Assembly: GCF_902196135.1 (NCBI RefSeq) | Contig: NZ_CABIKE010000002.1 | Location: forward strand, 124,001-188,000 | Reading direction: 5' to 3' | Source of the DNA: Helicobacter suis | GTDB lineage: Bacteria > Campylobacterota > Campylobacteria > Campylobacterales > Helicobacteraceae | DNA length: 64,000 nt | In this document: positions 35,216 to 46,001 of the stretch, one piece after another | Numbering within the stretch: the stretch's first letter is position 1 | Layout: the number at the start of each line of letters is the position of its first letter | Notes under the pieces: generated by a model | Database searches by the model: none | What the model saw: the letters and a program-made list of their open reading frames with translations, nothing else | Told to the model about the DNA's origin: nothing | Made by a program: the position numbers and the translations under genes

Positions 35216-38018
35216 ACAAATCTTTGCGTTCTTTTTTGGATCGTTTTGGGTAGCCATTCCCCTTATTGTTGTATACGCCACCGCTTGTGCTATGGCCACC
35301 TTTATAGAAAACGACTATGGTACTCCTGCTAGCCGCGCTATTATTTATGGCACTTGGTGGTTTAGCGCTTTGCATGTGTATTTGTTAATTGTCATTATTG
35401 GCACAATGATCACTTCTAAAGCATGGCAAAGAAAGCGCTACATTAGCCTTTTTTTCCATAGTTCGCTAGTACTTATTATTTTAGGCGCGGGGGTTACGCG
35501 CTTTTTTGGCTTTGAGGCTACGATGCATATCCGCCAAGATCAAAGTAGCGATCGTATCCGTACGACGGATAGCTATTTAAATCTCACCGTGCAAAAAAAA
35601 GACAGCCCCCCTTTGCATTTTTCTCTTAAAACCCCCCTCTCGCCCTTTTCTAAACATCTCCCTAATACGGAGGTTATGGTCTATGGTAAAACCCTGCTTT
35701 TAGAACCCTTAAGTGTACGCAAAATCACTCCTAATAAAAAAGATAACCGCGCTCTTTTAGTTATTAAGGCAAGTTTTGATGGAGAAAGCCAGACACTACA
35801 AATCATAGGCGGGCATGAGGTAGAAAGCCAAGATGCACATGCCATGCTTAAAGACATGCAAATTAGTTTGAATTGGGGTATTTCAGAGCGTAAACTCCCC
35901 TTTAAACTGCATTTAAAACGCTTTGAATTAGAGCGCTACCCCGGTTCTATGAGCCCTTCTTCTTATGCCTCTGAAGTAGAGGTGTTAGGCGCAGATGGCA
36001 AGGTGATCAAACCCTATAGGATTTTTATGAACCATGTTTTAGATTATGGCGGGTATCGTTTTTTCCAATCCTCTTATGATCAAGATGAAAAAGGTACGAT
36101 TCTTTCGGTTAATCGCGATCCGGGTAAAAACTTCACCTACGCAGGCTATGCCATGCTGATTTTAGGCGCGCTTTTATTGCTCTTTAATAAAGAGGGGCGT
36201 TTTCAAAAACTCTCACGCTTTTTAAAGACCCAGCAAGTAGCCGGGATTTTATTAGCCCTTTCTTTAGGGTTTGGCTCTTATGCGCGTGCGCAGCAGGGCA
36301 AGATTGACATGCACGGGGGCAAAGAGGCAAAAACCCCTGTAGAAAACATGGCTAAAGTTAAGATAGATAAAACCGCTCAAAGAAACGCACAGATCATTAC
36401 GCGCATGAAAAATCTTAAAGCCCACTCCAAAGGCCAATTAGAAAGATTTGGCCGTTTGCAAGTGCAAGGTTTTGAGGGGCGCATTAAGCCCTTAGATACA
36501 CTTAGCATGGAGCTTATCCATAAAATCACCCACCAAGATGGTTTTAAAGGCATGGATAATTTGCAGGTGATGCTTGGCATGATGCTTTATCCAGATGATT
36601 ATAAAAACATTAAAATGATCTACACCTCCACGCCTAAATTACGCATGATGATAGGAGTCCCTGCTAACCAAAGGCGGGTGGCTTTTTTGGATCTCTTCGG
36701 CGATCATGGTTATAAACTCAACAACTATGTAGAGGAGATTAACCAAAAAGCCCCTAAAGATCGCGATGAATTTGATAAAGATGTGCTTAAAGTTGATGAG
36801 CGCATTAATCTAGTTTACATGATTTTTAGCGGTTCGATCTTAAAAATTTTCCCCAGCCACAAAGGCCAAATTTGGCTCGATCCAGAAGATGCGATTAAAA
36901 GTAGCGATGCGACTCTAACCAAAGAAGCCACAGGATTTTTGCACGCTTTATTCGTGGGTTTTGATACGGGGGTGGATCATAACAAATGGGAGGCGGTTAA
37001 TAAAACCCTAATAGAGTTAGATGCCTACCAAAAAGCCCATAGTAATCTTTATTTACCCGCCTCTAGAATTAACTCTGAAATCTTTTTAAACCACAGCAAT
37101 TTTTTCCATTTTCTAATGGCCCCTTATTTATTGCTAGGTGTGTTTTTATTAGTTGTGGTTTTAGTCGCCACCTTTAAAAATAAACCCGTAAATGTCTGGC
37201 TACACCGCGGTTTTTACACGGTGCTTTTGCTTTGCACTCTAGCCCATACAATTGGTTTATTATTAAGGTGGTATGTGAGTGGGCATTCTCCTTGGAGTAA
37301 TGCCTACGAGTCTATGCTTTATATTTCATGGGCATCTACTTTAGCCGGTCTAATTTTGCGCTCTAATTTAGCCCTCTGTGCTTCTAGCTTTTTAGCCGGC
37401 ACAGCGCTATTTGTGGCGCATTTAGGTTTTATGGATCCCCAAATTAGTAATCTAGTACCGGTTCTTAAATCCTACTGGCTAAATATCCATGTTTCTATCA
37501 TCACGGCTAGTTATGGCTTTTTAGGTTTATGCTTTATTTTAGGGCTACTCACTTTGCTTTTATTCTTGCTTAGAAGTCCAAAAAGACCCCATATTGATCA
37601 AACCATTCTCTCACTTAGCGCAATTAATGAAATGGGAATGATCATGGGGCTTTTAATGCTAACTGTGGGCAATTTTTTAGGCGGGGTGTGGGCTAATGAA
37701 TCTTGGGGGCGTTATTGGGGCTGGGACCCTAAGGAAACTTGGGCGCTTATTTCTATTGCAGTTTATGCGGTGATCTTGCATTTGCGCTTTTTGCGCTTTG
37801 ATTACATGCCCTATGTCTTTGCCAGTGCTAGCGTGCTAGGCTTTTACTCTATTTTAATGACTTATTTTGGGGTTAATTACTACCTCTCAGGAATGCACAG
37901 CTATGCAGCCGGTGATCCTTTACCCATTCCTGCTTTTCTTTACCCCTTTGTGGCCTCCACTTTTGCGCTTGTGATTTTGGCTGGATTTAAACGAAAACTA
38001 GTCATGGTCAAGATTTAG
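35205..38018 (+). CDS. ccsBA: Cytochrome c synthase CcsBA (fused ResB-ResC)
   Basis: Single-chain system II cytochrome c synthase: exports heme and attaches it to apocytochrome CXXCH. From ATG 35205 it is 937 residues. The N-terminal half is ResB-like with membrane helices and a large periplasmic domain; the C-terminal half is ResC-like with many helices and the heme-handling WWD motif WANESWGRYWGWDPKETWAL near residue 850. Conserved His residues flank it (FYTVLLLCTLAHTIGLLLRW, AHLGFMDP). The longer frame from 35139 is overlapping sequence of the upstream gene. Followed by a terminator at 38031. Confidence 0.95.
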   Translation: MQVRQIFAFFFGSFWVAIPLIVVYATACAMATFIENDYGTPASRAIIYGTWWFSALHVYLLIVIIGTMITSKAWQRKRYISLFFHSSLVLIILGAGVTRFFGFEATMHIRQDQSSDRIRTTDSYLNLTVQKKDSPPLHFSLKTPLSPFSKHLPNTEVMVYGKTLLLEPLSVRKITPNKKDNRALLVIKASFDGESQTLQIIGGHEVESQDAHAMLKDMQISLNWGISERKLPFKLHLKRFELERYPGSMSPSSYASEVEVLGADGKVIKPYRIFMNHVLDYGGYRFFQSSYDQDEKGTILSVNRDPGKNFTYAGYAMLILGALLLLFNKEGRFQKLSRFLKTQQVAGILLALSLGFGSYARAQQGKIDMHGGKEAKTPVENMAKVKIDKTAQRNAQIITRMKNLKAHSKGQLERFGRLQVQGFEGRIKPLDTLSMELIHKITHQDGFKGMDNLQVMLGMMLYPDDYKNIKMIYTSTPKLRMMIGVPANQRRVAFLDLFGDHGYKLNNYVEEINQKAPKDRDEFDKDVLKVDERINLVYMIFSGSILKIFPSHKGQIWLDPEDAIKSSDATLTKEATGFLHALFVGFDTGVDHNKWEAVNKTLIELDAYQKAHSNLYLPASRINSEIFLNHSNFFHFLMAPYLLLGVFLLVVVLVATFKNKPVNVWLHRGFYTVLLLCTLAHTIGLLLRWYVSGHSPWSNAYESMLYISWASTLAGLILRSNLALCASSFLAGTALFVAHLGFMDPQISNLVPVLKSYWLNIHVSIITASYGFLGLCFILGLLTLLLFLLRSPKRPHIDQTILSLSAINEMGMIMGLLMLTVGNFLGGVWANESWGRYWGWDPKETWALISIAVYAVILHLRFLRFDYMPYVFASASVLGFYSILMTYFGVNYYLSGMHSYAAGDPLPIPAFLYPFVASTFALVILAGFKRKLVMVKI

Positions 38019-38030
38019 TCTTGACTTTTA

Positions 38031-38058
38031 GCTATTTCTACACTAAAATAGCCTTTTT
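38031..38058 (+). terminator. Rho-independent terminator after ccsBA
   Basis: Stem GCTATTT / AAATAGC with an 8-base loop, followed one base later by TTTTT, 13 bases after the ccsBA stop. Confidence 0.65.
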
Positions 38059-38132
38059 CTCATTTTAAGCGCTTTAGTTCTTCCTAGCGAGGCTTGTAGT
38101 TGTCCAATCATCAGAAGAAAACAAGGATTTTA

Positions 38133-39431
38133 ATGGCAGATCACCCTAAACAAAAAACCCATACCCCTGTGAGTGGTTATCGCATTGAGGAGTTGCGTGC
38201 AAAACCTACCGAAAAACTCTTAGAAATTGCCAACGAGTTAAGAGTAGAAAACCCGCAGGAATTCAAACGACAAGATTTAATGTTTGAGATTCTTAAAAAT
38301 CAGGTGAGTCAAGGGGGTTATATCCTCTTTACAGGTATTTTAGAAACAGCGAACGAGGGCTATGGGTTTTTGCGCGGGCTAGATGGGAGTTTTTCAGATA
38401 ACCAAAACGATACCTATGTGAGCCACTCCCAAATTAAGCGCTTTGCTTTAAGAAATGGCGATATTGTAACCGGTCAAGTACGCGCCCCAAGAGATCAAGA
38501 AAAATACTATGCCTTGCTTAAAATTGAAGCGGTTAATTACCTCCCCTTAGATGAAATTAGAAACCGCCCGCTTTTTGACAACCTCACCCCGCTTTTCCCT
38601 ACAGAACAGCTTAAATTAGAGTATGAACCTAACAAGGTAACCGGGCGCATTCTTGATCTGTTTAGCCCAATGGGTAAGGGACAACGCGCGCTTATTGTAG
38701 CCCCGCCAAGAACGGGTAAGACTGAGTTAATGAAAGAATTAGCCCATGGCATTGCGCATAACCACCCTGAGGTTGAATTATTGATTTTACTCGTAGATGA
38801 GCGCCCTGAGGAAGTTACTGATATGCAAAGAAGTGTGAAGGGGCAGGTATTTAGCTCTACTTTTGATTTGCCCTCAGCTAATCATATCCGCATTGCTGAA
38901 TTAGTACTGGAACGGGCTAAACGCAAAGTAGAAATGGGAAAAGATGTGGTGATTTTATTAGATTCTATTACAAGGCTAGCACGGGCTTATAATGCTATCA
39001 CACCCTCAAGCGGGAAGGTTTTAAGCGGGGGTGTAGATGCAAATGCTTTACATAAACCCAAGCGCTTTTTTGGGGCCGCACGCAATATTGAGGAGGGCGG
39101 GAGTTTAACTATCATCGCTACAGCTCTGATTGAAACAGGATCGCGCATGGATGAGGTGATTTTTGAGGAATTTAAAGGTACAGGCAATAGCGAAATTGTA
39201 CTTGCTAGAAGCATTTCTGAAAGGCGCATTTATCCGGCCTTTGATGTGCTCAAATCCGGTACCCGTAAAGATAATATTTTGTTAGGCAAGGATACGCTCA
39301 CTAAGGTTTGGGTGCTTAGAAATGTGATGCAACAAATGGATGATGTAGAGGCGCTTAATTTTATTTACTCTAAAATGCAAACCACCAAAGATAACCAAGA
39401 ATTTTTAAGACTCATGCAGGAGGGGTCTTGA
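38133..39431 (+). CDS. rho: Transcription termination factor Rho
   Basis: RNA-dependent hexameric helicase that ends transcription. From ATG 38133 (aagga 5-6 bases upstream) it has 432 residues: N-terminal Rho-N ([20 protein letters not shown]), RNA-binding cold-shock domain ([20 protein letters not shown]), Walker [14 protein letters not shown], Walker B region [17 protein letters not shown], and the R-loop and C-terminus ([20 protein letters not shown]). A TTG at 38100 in frame would add 11 residues without family support. murI overlaps its stop. Confidence 0.97.
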   Translation: MADHPKQKTHTPVSGYRIEELRAKPTEKLLEIANELRVENPQEFKRQDLMFEILKNQVSQGGYILFTGILETANEGYGFLRGLDGSFSDNQNDTYVSHSQIKRFALRNGDIVTGQVRAPRDQEKYYALLKIEAVNYLPLDEIRNRPLFDNLTPLFPTEQLKLEYEPNKVTGRILDLFSPMGKGQRALIVAPPRTGKTELMKELAHGIAHNHPEVELLILLVDERPEEVTDMQRSVKGQVFSSTFDLPSANHIRIAELVLERAKRKVEMGKDVVILLDSITRLARAYNAITPSSGKVLSGGVDANALHKPKRFFGAARNIEEGGSLTIIATALIETGSRMDEVIFEEFKGTGNSEIVLARSISERRIYPAFDVLKSGTRKDNILLGKDTLTKVWVLRNVMQQMDDVEALNFIYSKMQTTKDNQEFLRLMQEGS

Positions 39432-40225
39432 GGGTTGGGGTTTTTGATAGTGGGGTGGGCGGGCTGAGTGTCCTTGAAAGCCTACTTAAAGCCCGTTTGT
39501 TTGAACACATTATTTATTATGGCGACACCGCGCGCGTGCCTTATGGCCCTAAAGATCCCGCTACTATTCAAAAATTTTCTCTAGAAGCTTTAGATTTCTT
39601 CAAACCTTACAGAATTGATATGCTCATTGTAGCGTGTAATAGCGTGAGTGCGTGGGCTTTGCTACAAATGCGCAGTCAAAGTAAAATCCCCATTGTAGGT
39701 GTGATTGAGGCGGGGGTGTTATCCGTTCTTAAAAAAACTTCTCAAGAGCAGCCCATTTTAATACTAGGGACTAAGGCCACTATTACCTCTAACCGCTATA
39801 CAAAAGAGCTAGGCGCACATGGTTATAAAAATGTGCAAAGTTTAGCCACAGGATTATTTGTGCCCTTAATTGAAGAGGGGGTTTTAGAAGGCCCTCTTTT
39901 AGAGGCCTGCATGGTGCATTATTTTAAGGATTTAAAATGCGCGCCTTCTGTGGTGGTTTTGGGATGTACGCATTTTCCTTGGATTGTTTCTAGTTTGAAG
40001 GGCTATTTTTTAGAGCGTTTTAAAAACCCTTGTGAGTTTGTCCACTCTGGTGAGGCCATTGTAGAATATTTGCAAGAAAAATACGATCTGAAACCAAGAA
40101 ATCAAGAAAGTAATTTAGAACTCTTTGCAAGTGGAGATGTTAGTCTTTTAAAACAATTAGCCTATTCTTTGCGATCAAAACAAATAAGCGTAGGAAGCCA
40201 GCCAGTAGTAAAAATCCATGCTTAA
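39428..40225 (+). CDS. murI: Glutamate racemase
   Basis: Makes D-glutamate for peptidoglycan. The 265-residue protein has both catalytic Cys motifs ([14 protein letters not shown] and [14 protein letters not shown]) and the N-terminal [16 protein letters not shown]. Starts with TTG overlapping the rho stop by 4 bases (rho-murI order as in H. pylori), so it is probably coupled. Its last 51 bases overlap the convergent outer-membrane protein gene. Confidence 0.95.
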   Translation: MRVGVFDSGVGGLSVLESLLKARLFEHIIYYGDTARVPYGPKDPATIQKFSLEALDFFKPYRIDMLIVACNSVSAWALLQMRSQSKIPIVGVIEAGVLSVLKKTSQEQPILILGTKATITSNRYTKELGAHGYKNVQSLATGLFVPLIEEGVLEGPLLEACMVHYFKDLKCAPSVVVLGCTHFPWIVSSLKGYFLERFKNPCEFVHSGEAIVEYLQEKYDLKPRNQESNLELFASGDVSLLKQLAYSLRSKQISVGSQPVVKIHA

Positions 40226-40753
40226 AAACTTGTTGTTAACCGCGTTGATTTTGCCAAAAGGGATTTTAACCCCTAGCTCTACGCGGTGTTGTTTGTCTAT
40301 GGTGCTACCAAATCCCACATCTAAAACCCCGTTATAGCCCATAAAACTGCGGTTATCCGTAGAACTCACTAAAGTATGCGCCCCCTGAAAATAACCAAGC
40401 CCCACCCCTATATAAGTGCCAAAGGCGTATTTAGATTTGTGGTAAAAATCATTGACCATATCTAGGTGCAAGCCTACAAAAGAGGAGACTAGCGTATTAA
40501 AAGCGGTGGGTTTAATGGCCATGAGATATTCAATTTGGCCTCTTAAGGAAACATAAGGGTTAAAATTATGCTGATAGCCTCCTTTAAGCCCCCAGACAAA
40601 GGAATTAATCCAAGGTTCTTTATTATTGCGGTAGGTCGCAAAACCTGTTGTAGCCCCGATAAAAATTTGGTTTTTGGTTAAGGGCTCTGGCTTGTTTGGG
40701 CTAGCCCCTATTAAGGTGCTAGCTAGTAATAAAAAGCTAAACAGCCTTCTCAT
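40175..40753 (-). CDS. Helicobacter outer-membrane beta-barrel protein (small Hof/Hop-like)
   Basis: A 192-residue protein with a signal peptide (LFSFLLLASTLIGASPN) and alternating amphipathic strands (FIGATTGFATYR, VWGLKGGYQHNF, GTYIGVGLGYFQG, DVGFGSTIDKQHRVELGVKI), ending in an aromatic C-terminus ([11 protein letters not shown]) typical of barrel insertion signals in this genus. It overlaps the end of hefC by 17 bases, so it may be the last gene of the efflux operon. The 3' end overlaps murI by 51 bases, so its stop region is constrained on both strands. Confidence 0.78.
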   Translation of the reverse strand: MRRLFSFLLLASTLIGASPNKPEPLTKNQIFIGATTGFATYRNNKEPWINSFVWGLKGGYQHNFNPYVSLRGQIEYLMAIKPTAFNTLVSSFVGLHLDMVNDFYHKSKYAFGTYIGVGLGYFQGAHTLVSSTDNRSFMGYNGVLDVGFGSTIDKQHRVELGVKIPFGKINAVNNKFLSMDFYYWLASYAYLF

Positions 40754-43700
40754 TTGCTACCTGTGGGATTGGAGGGTTATCCCCTTTGGATTTGGGTTTA
40801 GCCCCTAGAGATTTAAGCGGTTTATTATCCTGATAGAATTTTTTAAGCTTATCATCAATGGGCGCGATGAGGCGGTAGAAAATAGGCACTACAAGCAAAC
40901 TAAGCAAAGTAGAAACAATAAGCCCCCCACTCATGGCAATCCCAATAGGGGCTTTCATCGCCGAACCCTGCCCTGTGGCTAGTGCTAAAGGCAACATACC
41001 AAAGACCATAGCAATAGTGGTCATCAAAATGGGGCGCAAGCGTGATTCGCCTGCTAAAATAACAGCTTCCTCTATGGGATGTCCCTCTTTGCGCTTTTCT
41101 TTGGCGATGTCAATGATAAGGGTTGCGTTTTTACCCACCATTCCGATGAGCAAAATCAAGCCCATTAAAGAGAACATACTCATAGGTTGGTGGACTAAAC
41201 CAAGCGCAAAGAAAGCCCCTGAAAAGCTAAGCGGCATGGTAATCATAATAATGAGAGGTTCAAGAATAGACTCATAGAGTGCGGCTAAAATCATGTAAAT
41301 GAGAATAAAGGCAGTAGAGATGGCTGTTCCAAAGGCAACGCTGTTTTCTTGAACTCTTTCTGACTGTCCTGTAAAAGCAAAGAAAACATTTTTTACAAGC
41401 CACTTATCTTTGTGTGCCCTGACTTGGTTTAAAAGATCGCCCAAACTTGCCCCTCCAGTAGGTCTAGCCAAAACGGTAACACTGCGCTGGCGGTTATAAC
41501 GGGTGATGTTAGCAGGGACTTTGCGCGTAATGATCTGAACAAGCCCGTCTAAAAACATCAATTTGCCATCTTTATTTTTAACTTGAATGCGTTTGATGTC
41601 CTCCTCGCTCATCTTTTTATTAGAGGGCACGCGGATGATGATGTCATATTCCATGCCATGCTCTTTAAAGTAGCTCACACGGTTAGACCCTGAAAAGGCA
41701 TTATTGATCACAGAGGCGATATTTTGGGCTGTTACGCCGTATTTAATCGTGGCTGCGCGCAAGACTCGCAATTGAAACTGAGTTTGATAATCAGAGGTAT
41801 TGGTGTGATAACCGGCTACTTTGCCCTTGAGTTGAGGACTTTCTAATAAGAATTTTCGTAGATTTTCTACGGTTTGATCCACAAGTTTTTGATCAGAGGA
41901 ATAAATATAAACCTGAAAAGCAGCATTATCCCCACCCCCAATAAGAGGGACTTCACTTGCATTAATAGAAACTAAATCTTTGGCTTCAGGTAGGGCGCGT
42001 AGTTTGTTGCGCATCTCTTCCATGATCACAAATTGGTTACGCTTGTGGTGTTTTTTAAGTTGGACATAAAATTTACCCTTAAAGGTGCTTTGGATATTCC
42101 CATAGCCTATTTGCATAGAATCAAAATCCACATCTGGATCGGCATCAATAACGCGCTGTAAGGCCTTCATTTTCTGTAACATGTGCTGCAGGCTAATATC
42201 TGTATCTGCCTTCACCCAGATATAAAACCTACCCCGATCCTCTTGTAGAATAAATTCCATTCCTAGTTTACTCGCTACGCGTACCGAGCTAACAAAAATC
42301 CCAGCCACTAGTAATAAAATAATGAGCTTGTGGTTTAAAATCCAGCCTAAGAGTTTGGCATAGAGTTTATCCATTTTTTGGAAAAAGGGCTCGGTGAAAT
42401 TATAAAACGCTGATTGTTTGGAATTAACCAAAATAGAGCTAAGCATGGGTACAACCGTAACCACTACGATATAAGAAATAGCAATAGCTAGCGCCACTGT
42501 GATTCCAAAGCTTTTAAAAAAGCGCCCGGACATTCCGGTCATGTTACCCACAGGGATAAACACCGATAAAAGCATGGCCGAAATAGCAATAATAGCAAAG
42601 GCAATTTCATGCACGCCTTCATAACTAGCCGTCTTTTTATCCATGCCCGCCTCAAGCTTTTTATGGATATTTTCAATCACCACGATCGCATCATCAATAA
42701 TGATCCCAATAGAAAGGGTAAGAGCAACCATAGTGAGCATGTTTAAAGAAAAGCCCATCCAGTTAACAAGGGCAAAAGTTCCCATAATAGAAATAGGGAT
42801 ACTCATTGCCGAAACAAAGGTGATTGAAAAACTACGCAAGAACATAAACACCACAGAAACAGCCAAAATCCCGCCTAAAATTAAGTCAAATTTAACATCT
42901 TTAATAGAGTGGCGGGTGTAGTCTGTGGTGTCTAAAAAGGGGCGTATATTATAGCCCGGGCTAGCCGCGCGCATGGCATCCATTTCTTTATAAATGGCAT
43001 CTACGATTTTAATTTCATTAGCCCCAGCAATTTTTTGCACTTCTAACACAATGCCGGGTTCATTCCCATAACTCGCATAAGTAATATCTGTATCAATGCC
43101 CTTTTCAATGGTAGCAATATCGCCAAGCCGGACATTGCTTCCGATTTGAATATTGGCAATGTCGCTAAGTTTGTAGCTATTACCATCTACTAAAATCGCG
43201 TAATTCTTGGTCTTACTAATGATCTTACCCCCGTCCATTTCAAGGTTTTGGGTGTTAAGGGTGTTGTAAAGATCGTTAAAAGTTAGGCCGTATTTGTTTA
43301 AAAGAGTTGGATCGGCATAGATACGGATTTGTTTTTCCTGATAGCCATTAAGCTGGACATTGCCCACGCCCTCAACCTTTTGTAGCATAGGTTTGATCAC
43401 ATTTTTAGCATGATCGTTAAGTTCGGCTAAACTCTGGGTTTTGCTGCTCAAAAAGATCGAGAGAATGGCCTGCCCGCTAGTATCTACTTTATCCACGGTG
43501 GGTTTTCTGATATTGGTATCATTAAAAGTAACAGAGGAAACCTTATTGATCACATCATTCACCGCTACTGTGATAGGTTTTTCTAAGACAAATTCAATCG
43601 TAACCACGCTGACATTAAGCGCGCTATTAGAAGTAACCTTTTTAATCCCATCAATTTCCATCACGGCTTCTTCAATCTTATCGGTTACCTTACTCTCTAC

Positions 43701-43868
43701 GATGTCTGCACTTGCTCCGGGGTATTGGGTTTTAACCACCACAATAGGGTAATCCACATTAGGAAAAAGCGCCACACTGATTTTCTTTAAGGCCATTGTC
43801 CCAAAGAAAACAATCATGAGGGCAAACATTAAAGTTGTAATGGGCCTTTCAATTGCTATTTTATACAT
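40737..43868 (-). CDS. hefC: RND efflux pump inner-membrane transporter HefC
   Basis: A 1043-residue proton-driven drug exporter of the AcrB type: twelve membrane helices, two large periplasmic loops, and proton-relay Asp residues in GIIIDDAIVVIENIHK (helix 4). Other motifs: VALFPNVDYPIVVVKTQYPG, SIPISIMGTFALVNWMGFSL, TGMSGRFFKSFGITVALAI, LLIGMVGKNATLIIDIAKEK and GESRLRPILMTTIAMVFGML. It is the inner-membrane part of the HefABC system, with hefB 2 bases upstream; H. pylori HefC contributes to resistance to drugs and bile salts. Confidence 0.95.
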   Translation of the reverse strand: MYKIAIERPITTLMFALMIVFFGTMALKKISVALFPNVDYPIVVVKTQYPGASADIVESKVTDKIEEAVMEIDGIKKVTSNSALNVSVVTIEFVLEKPITVAVNDVINKVSSVTFNDTNIRKPTVDKVDTSGQAILSIFLSSKTQSLAELNDHAKNVIKPMLQKVEGVGNVQLNGYQEKQIRIYADPTLLNKYGLTFNDLYNTLNTQNLEMDGGKIISKTKNYAILVDGNSYKLSDIANIQIGSNVRLGDIATIEKGIDTDITYASYGNEPGIVLEVQKIAGANEIKIVDAIYKEMDAMRAASPGYNIRPFLDTTDYTRHSIKDVKFDLILGGILAVSVVFMFLRSFSITFVSAMSIPISIMGTFALVNWMGFSLNMLTMVALTLSIGIIIDDAIVVIENIHKKLEAGMDKKTASYEGVHEIAFAIIAISAMLLSVFIPVGNMTGMSGRFFKSFGITVALAIAISYIVVVTVVPMLSSILVNSKQSAFYNFTEPFFQKMDKLYAKLLGWILNHKLIILLLVAGIFVSSVRVASKLGMEFILQEDRGRFYIWVKADTDISLQHMLQKMKALQRVIDADPDVDFDSMQIGYGNIQSTFKGKFYVQLKKHHKRNQFVIMEEMRNKLRALPEAKDLVSINASEVPLIGGGDNAAFQVYIYSSDQKLVDQTVENLRKFLLESPQLKGKVAGYHTNTSDYQTQFQLRVLRAATIKYGVTAQNIASVINNAFSGSNRVSYFKEHGMEYDIIIRVPSNKKMSEEDIKRIQVKNKDGKLMFLDGLVQIITRKVPANITRYNRQRSVTVLARPTGGASLGDLLNQVRAHKDKWLVKNVFFAFTGQSERVQENSVAFGTAISTAFILIYMILAALYESILEPLIIMITMPLSFSGAFFALGLVHQPMSMFSLMGLILLIGMVGKNATLIIDIAKEKRKEGHPIEEAVILAGESRLRPILMTTIAMVFGMLPLALATGQGSAMKAPIGIAMSGGLIVSTLLSLLVVPIFYRLIAPIDDKLKKFYQDNKPLKSLGAKPKSKGDNPPIPQVANEKAV

Positions 43869-43870
43869 GG

Positions 43871-44566
43871 CTACTGGATAAATCCATCCCCAAAAGTGCC
43901 CGGTACAAGAGAACTATTCGCCGGCAAAAGCGCCTCAGCGCTTACCTTGCGGGTACTTGCATCAATAGTAGGATAAATTTTAGTGATGCGTACGCGTCTT
44001 TTTTCAGGCTTGCCATCAATGCTATAGACAAATGTATCCCCTACCTTAACTTCGGGTAAGTATTTAGAGTCAAATTGCAAGACAATTTTAGATCGATGGC
44101 TGACTAATCTAAATAACACCGTGCTATTAGCGCTCATTCCATCGCCTAACTCAATATTCTTACTAGCAATCACGCCATCAAAGGGCGCTCTTAAAATTGT
44201 CTTTTCTACGACTGAACTCGCATAATTGCGATCAAAGCCCAATTTCTTATAATTAGAATAATAACTATCTAGGGTATTTCTATCAATGGCTCTTCCAATT
44301 TTTTGGTAGCGTTCATACTGCTTTTGGGCAAAGTCGTATTGCTGGACAATGGAGTTAACTTGGGATTTTTTATCTTTGTTATATAGAGTTAAGAGTATAT
44401 CTCCCTTTTTAACCTTACTGCCTACATCTACATAAATGGCATCTACAATACCCGCAGAATCTAAAGTTAAGTTGGCATCTTGGAGGGCAAGTACATCAAA
44501 AACGGCATACACTTCTTTAGCATTGAGTCCTATCACCAATGCAAAGATCATTAAAAATATTTTCAT
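43871..44566 (-). CDS. hefB: RND efflux membrane-fusion protein HefB
   Basis: Periplasmic adaptor (231 residues) joining HefC to HefA. Signal peptide at the N-terminus (IFLMIFALVIGLNAKE), lipoyl/hairpin halves IVDAIYVDVGSKVKKGDILL and ILRAPFDGVIASKNIELGDG, short coiled coil between them, then a beta-barrel (LQFDSKYLPEVKVGDTFVYS). It is shorter than most RND adaptors, as usual for Helicobacter. Lies 9 bases after hefA. Confidence 0.92.
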   Translation of the reverse strand: MKIFLMIFALVIGLNAKEVYAVFDVLALQDANLTLDSAGIVDAIYVDVGSKVKKGDILLTLYNKDKKSQVNSIVQQYDFAQKQYERYQKIGRAIDRNTLDSYYSNYKKLGFDRNYASSVVEKTILRAPFDGVIASKNIELGDGMSANSTVLFRLVSHRSKIVLQFDSKYLPEVKVGDTFVYSIDGKPEKRRVRITKIYPTIDASTRKVSAEALLPANSSLVPGTFGDGFIQ

Positions 44567-44575
44567 CTTTCTCCC

Positions 44576-45949
44576 TTAGCGTACATAATTTTGGATTTCA
44601 TGCCCACTATAGAAAATATAGTTGGCCTTTTGCATTTCATAGTTATTCAGCGACTGGTTATAAACCACTTCTGCATCAAAACGAGTCCTTAAAGCCCTAA
44701 GATAGGTGGTAAAATCCACCAAATTAGCCGCATACCTTCTTTTAATACTATCATAGGAAATGGTGGCTGATTTTAAACTAGCCTCTGAACTACGGATTCT
44801 ATCCATAGCCATGTATATGGATCTGCGGTAAAGCTCTTCATCTTTTTGCTGTTCCATTTTTTTATACATGAGAGTTTTTTCCTGTGATAGTTGGTTTAAG
44901 CGCACATATTGTTTTTGTAGACTCAATCCAATATCGCTTAAAATATTCAACCCCACCACAATCCCCACGGTGTTTTGTTGTTGCGGGAACAAGTTTCCAA
45001 ATCTATTATCCCTACCACGAGCAAATGCCGGTTTTTGGATGTAGTATTGCCAGTCGTCATTAATATCAACCGTAGGATAATAGTTGAGTGCCTTATTTTG
45101 ATAACTAATTGCCGTAATTTGTTCTCTAAGTGCACGCAAATCGGCTCGTTCTCTGAGTGCAAAAGAGGGTTGGAGAATTGTTGTACGGCGCAAAGAGTGG
45201 ATTTTGCTATTGGTTAGATATTCTAAAGTCAAGCGGTTTTGCTCAATAGAAAATTGTATATTGGTAATATCATTCTCACTCAACGCGCTTTGTGCCTTGG
45301 CACTCTCTAACTCATCAATGGCTACTAAACCTTGATCGTATAAGCGTCTAATACGCTTGAGATTGGATTGTAACTCCGCTAACCTTTCCTTATAGGCCAC
45401 TAGTTGTGCCATGTTGTTAAAATATTGGTAATACTGCTGTACCACTTGTAAATAAATGCTTTGCTTGGTGTATTCCATATTAGCACTACTAGAACGATAA
45501 GAAGCCGCTTGTTGTTTAACGCCATTAACATCGCTAAACCCATTGAACAGATTTAAGGTTAGATTCGTATTGAGTAACTGCATGCTATAGTTAGGATAAA
45601 AAGGCGTGTTTCTATCGCGGTGATCAAAGGTGTAATTGCTCTTTAAAGTTGGCAAAAACTTAGCCTTAGCAATGGCGTGGTTTTTAAGCGCTTGGTCTAC
45701 TTGTAACCTTGCGGCTTGGAGCGAGTAATTATTATTGGCATTTTTAATTAAATCTGCCAAACTTAGCGCATTGGCCTCCGTAGAAGCAAAATTATGATCC
45801 TCTAGCCTTTCTAATCGCTTTAAATTGAGATTAAAATCTTCTTCAGGCTGGGGTTGATACCCTTGGAGCTCCAAAGCCTGCAAGTGCAAACAAGTTAAGC
45901 AAGCTAAAAGAGCCCCCCATGCTCTCTTTTTATATGAATGTAAACTCAT
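44576..45949 (-). CDS. hefA: TolC-family outer-membrane efflux protein HefA
   Basis: Outer-membrane channel of the HefABC pump. The 457-residue product has a signal peptide (AWGALLACLTCLHLQALEL) and two TolC-type repeats of paired helices and strands, for example ALSLADLIKNANNNYSLQAA, TNLTLNLFNGFSDVNGVKQQ and RIRRLYDQGLVAIDELESAK. I place the start at ATG 45949 with ggag 5 bases upstream; the in-frame ATG at 45961 has no ribosome site. First of the hef operon. Confidence 0.93.
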   Translation of the reverse strand: MSLHSYKKRAWGALLACLTCLHLQALELQGYQPQPEEDFNLNLKRLERLEDHNFASTEANALSLADLIKNANNNYSLQAARLQVDQALKNHAIAKAKFLPTLKSNYTFDHRDRNTPFYPNYSMQLLNTNLTLNLFNGFSDVNGVKQQAASYRSSSANMEYTKQSIYLQVVQQYYQYFNNMAQLVAYKERLAELQSNLKRIRRLYDQGLVAIDELESAKAQSALSENDITNIQFSIEQNRLTLEYLTNSKIHSLRRTTILQPSFALRERADLRALREQITAISYQNKALNYYPTVDINDDWQYYIQKPAFARGRDNRFGNLFPQQQNTVGIVVGLNILSDIGLSLQKQYVRLNQLSQEKTLMYKKMEQQKDEELYRRSIYMAMDRIRSSEASLKSATISYDSIKRRYAANLVDFTTYLRALRTRFDAEVVYNQSLNNYEMQKANYIFYSGHEIQNYVR

Positions 45950-46001
45950 CGCAAACTCCATACTATGTTGTTGTTTAAATTGCTATAATTATTGAATAAT
46001 G

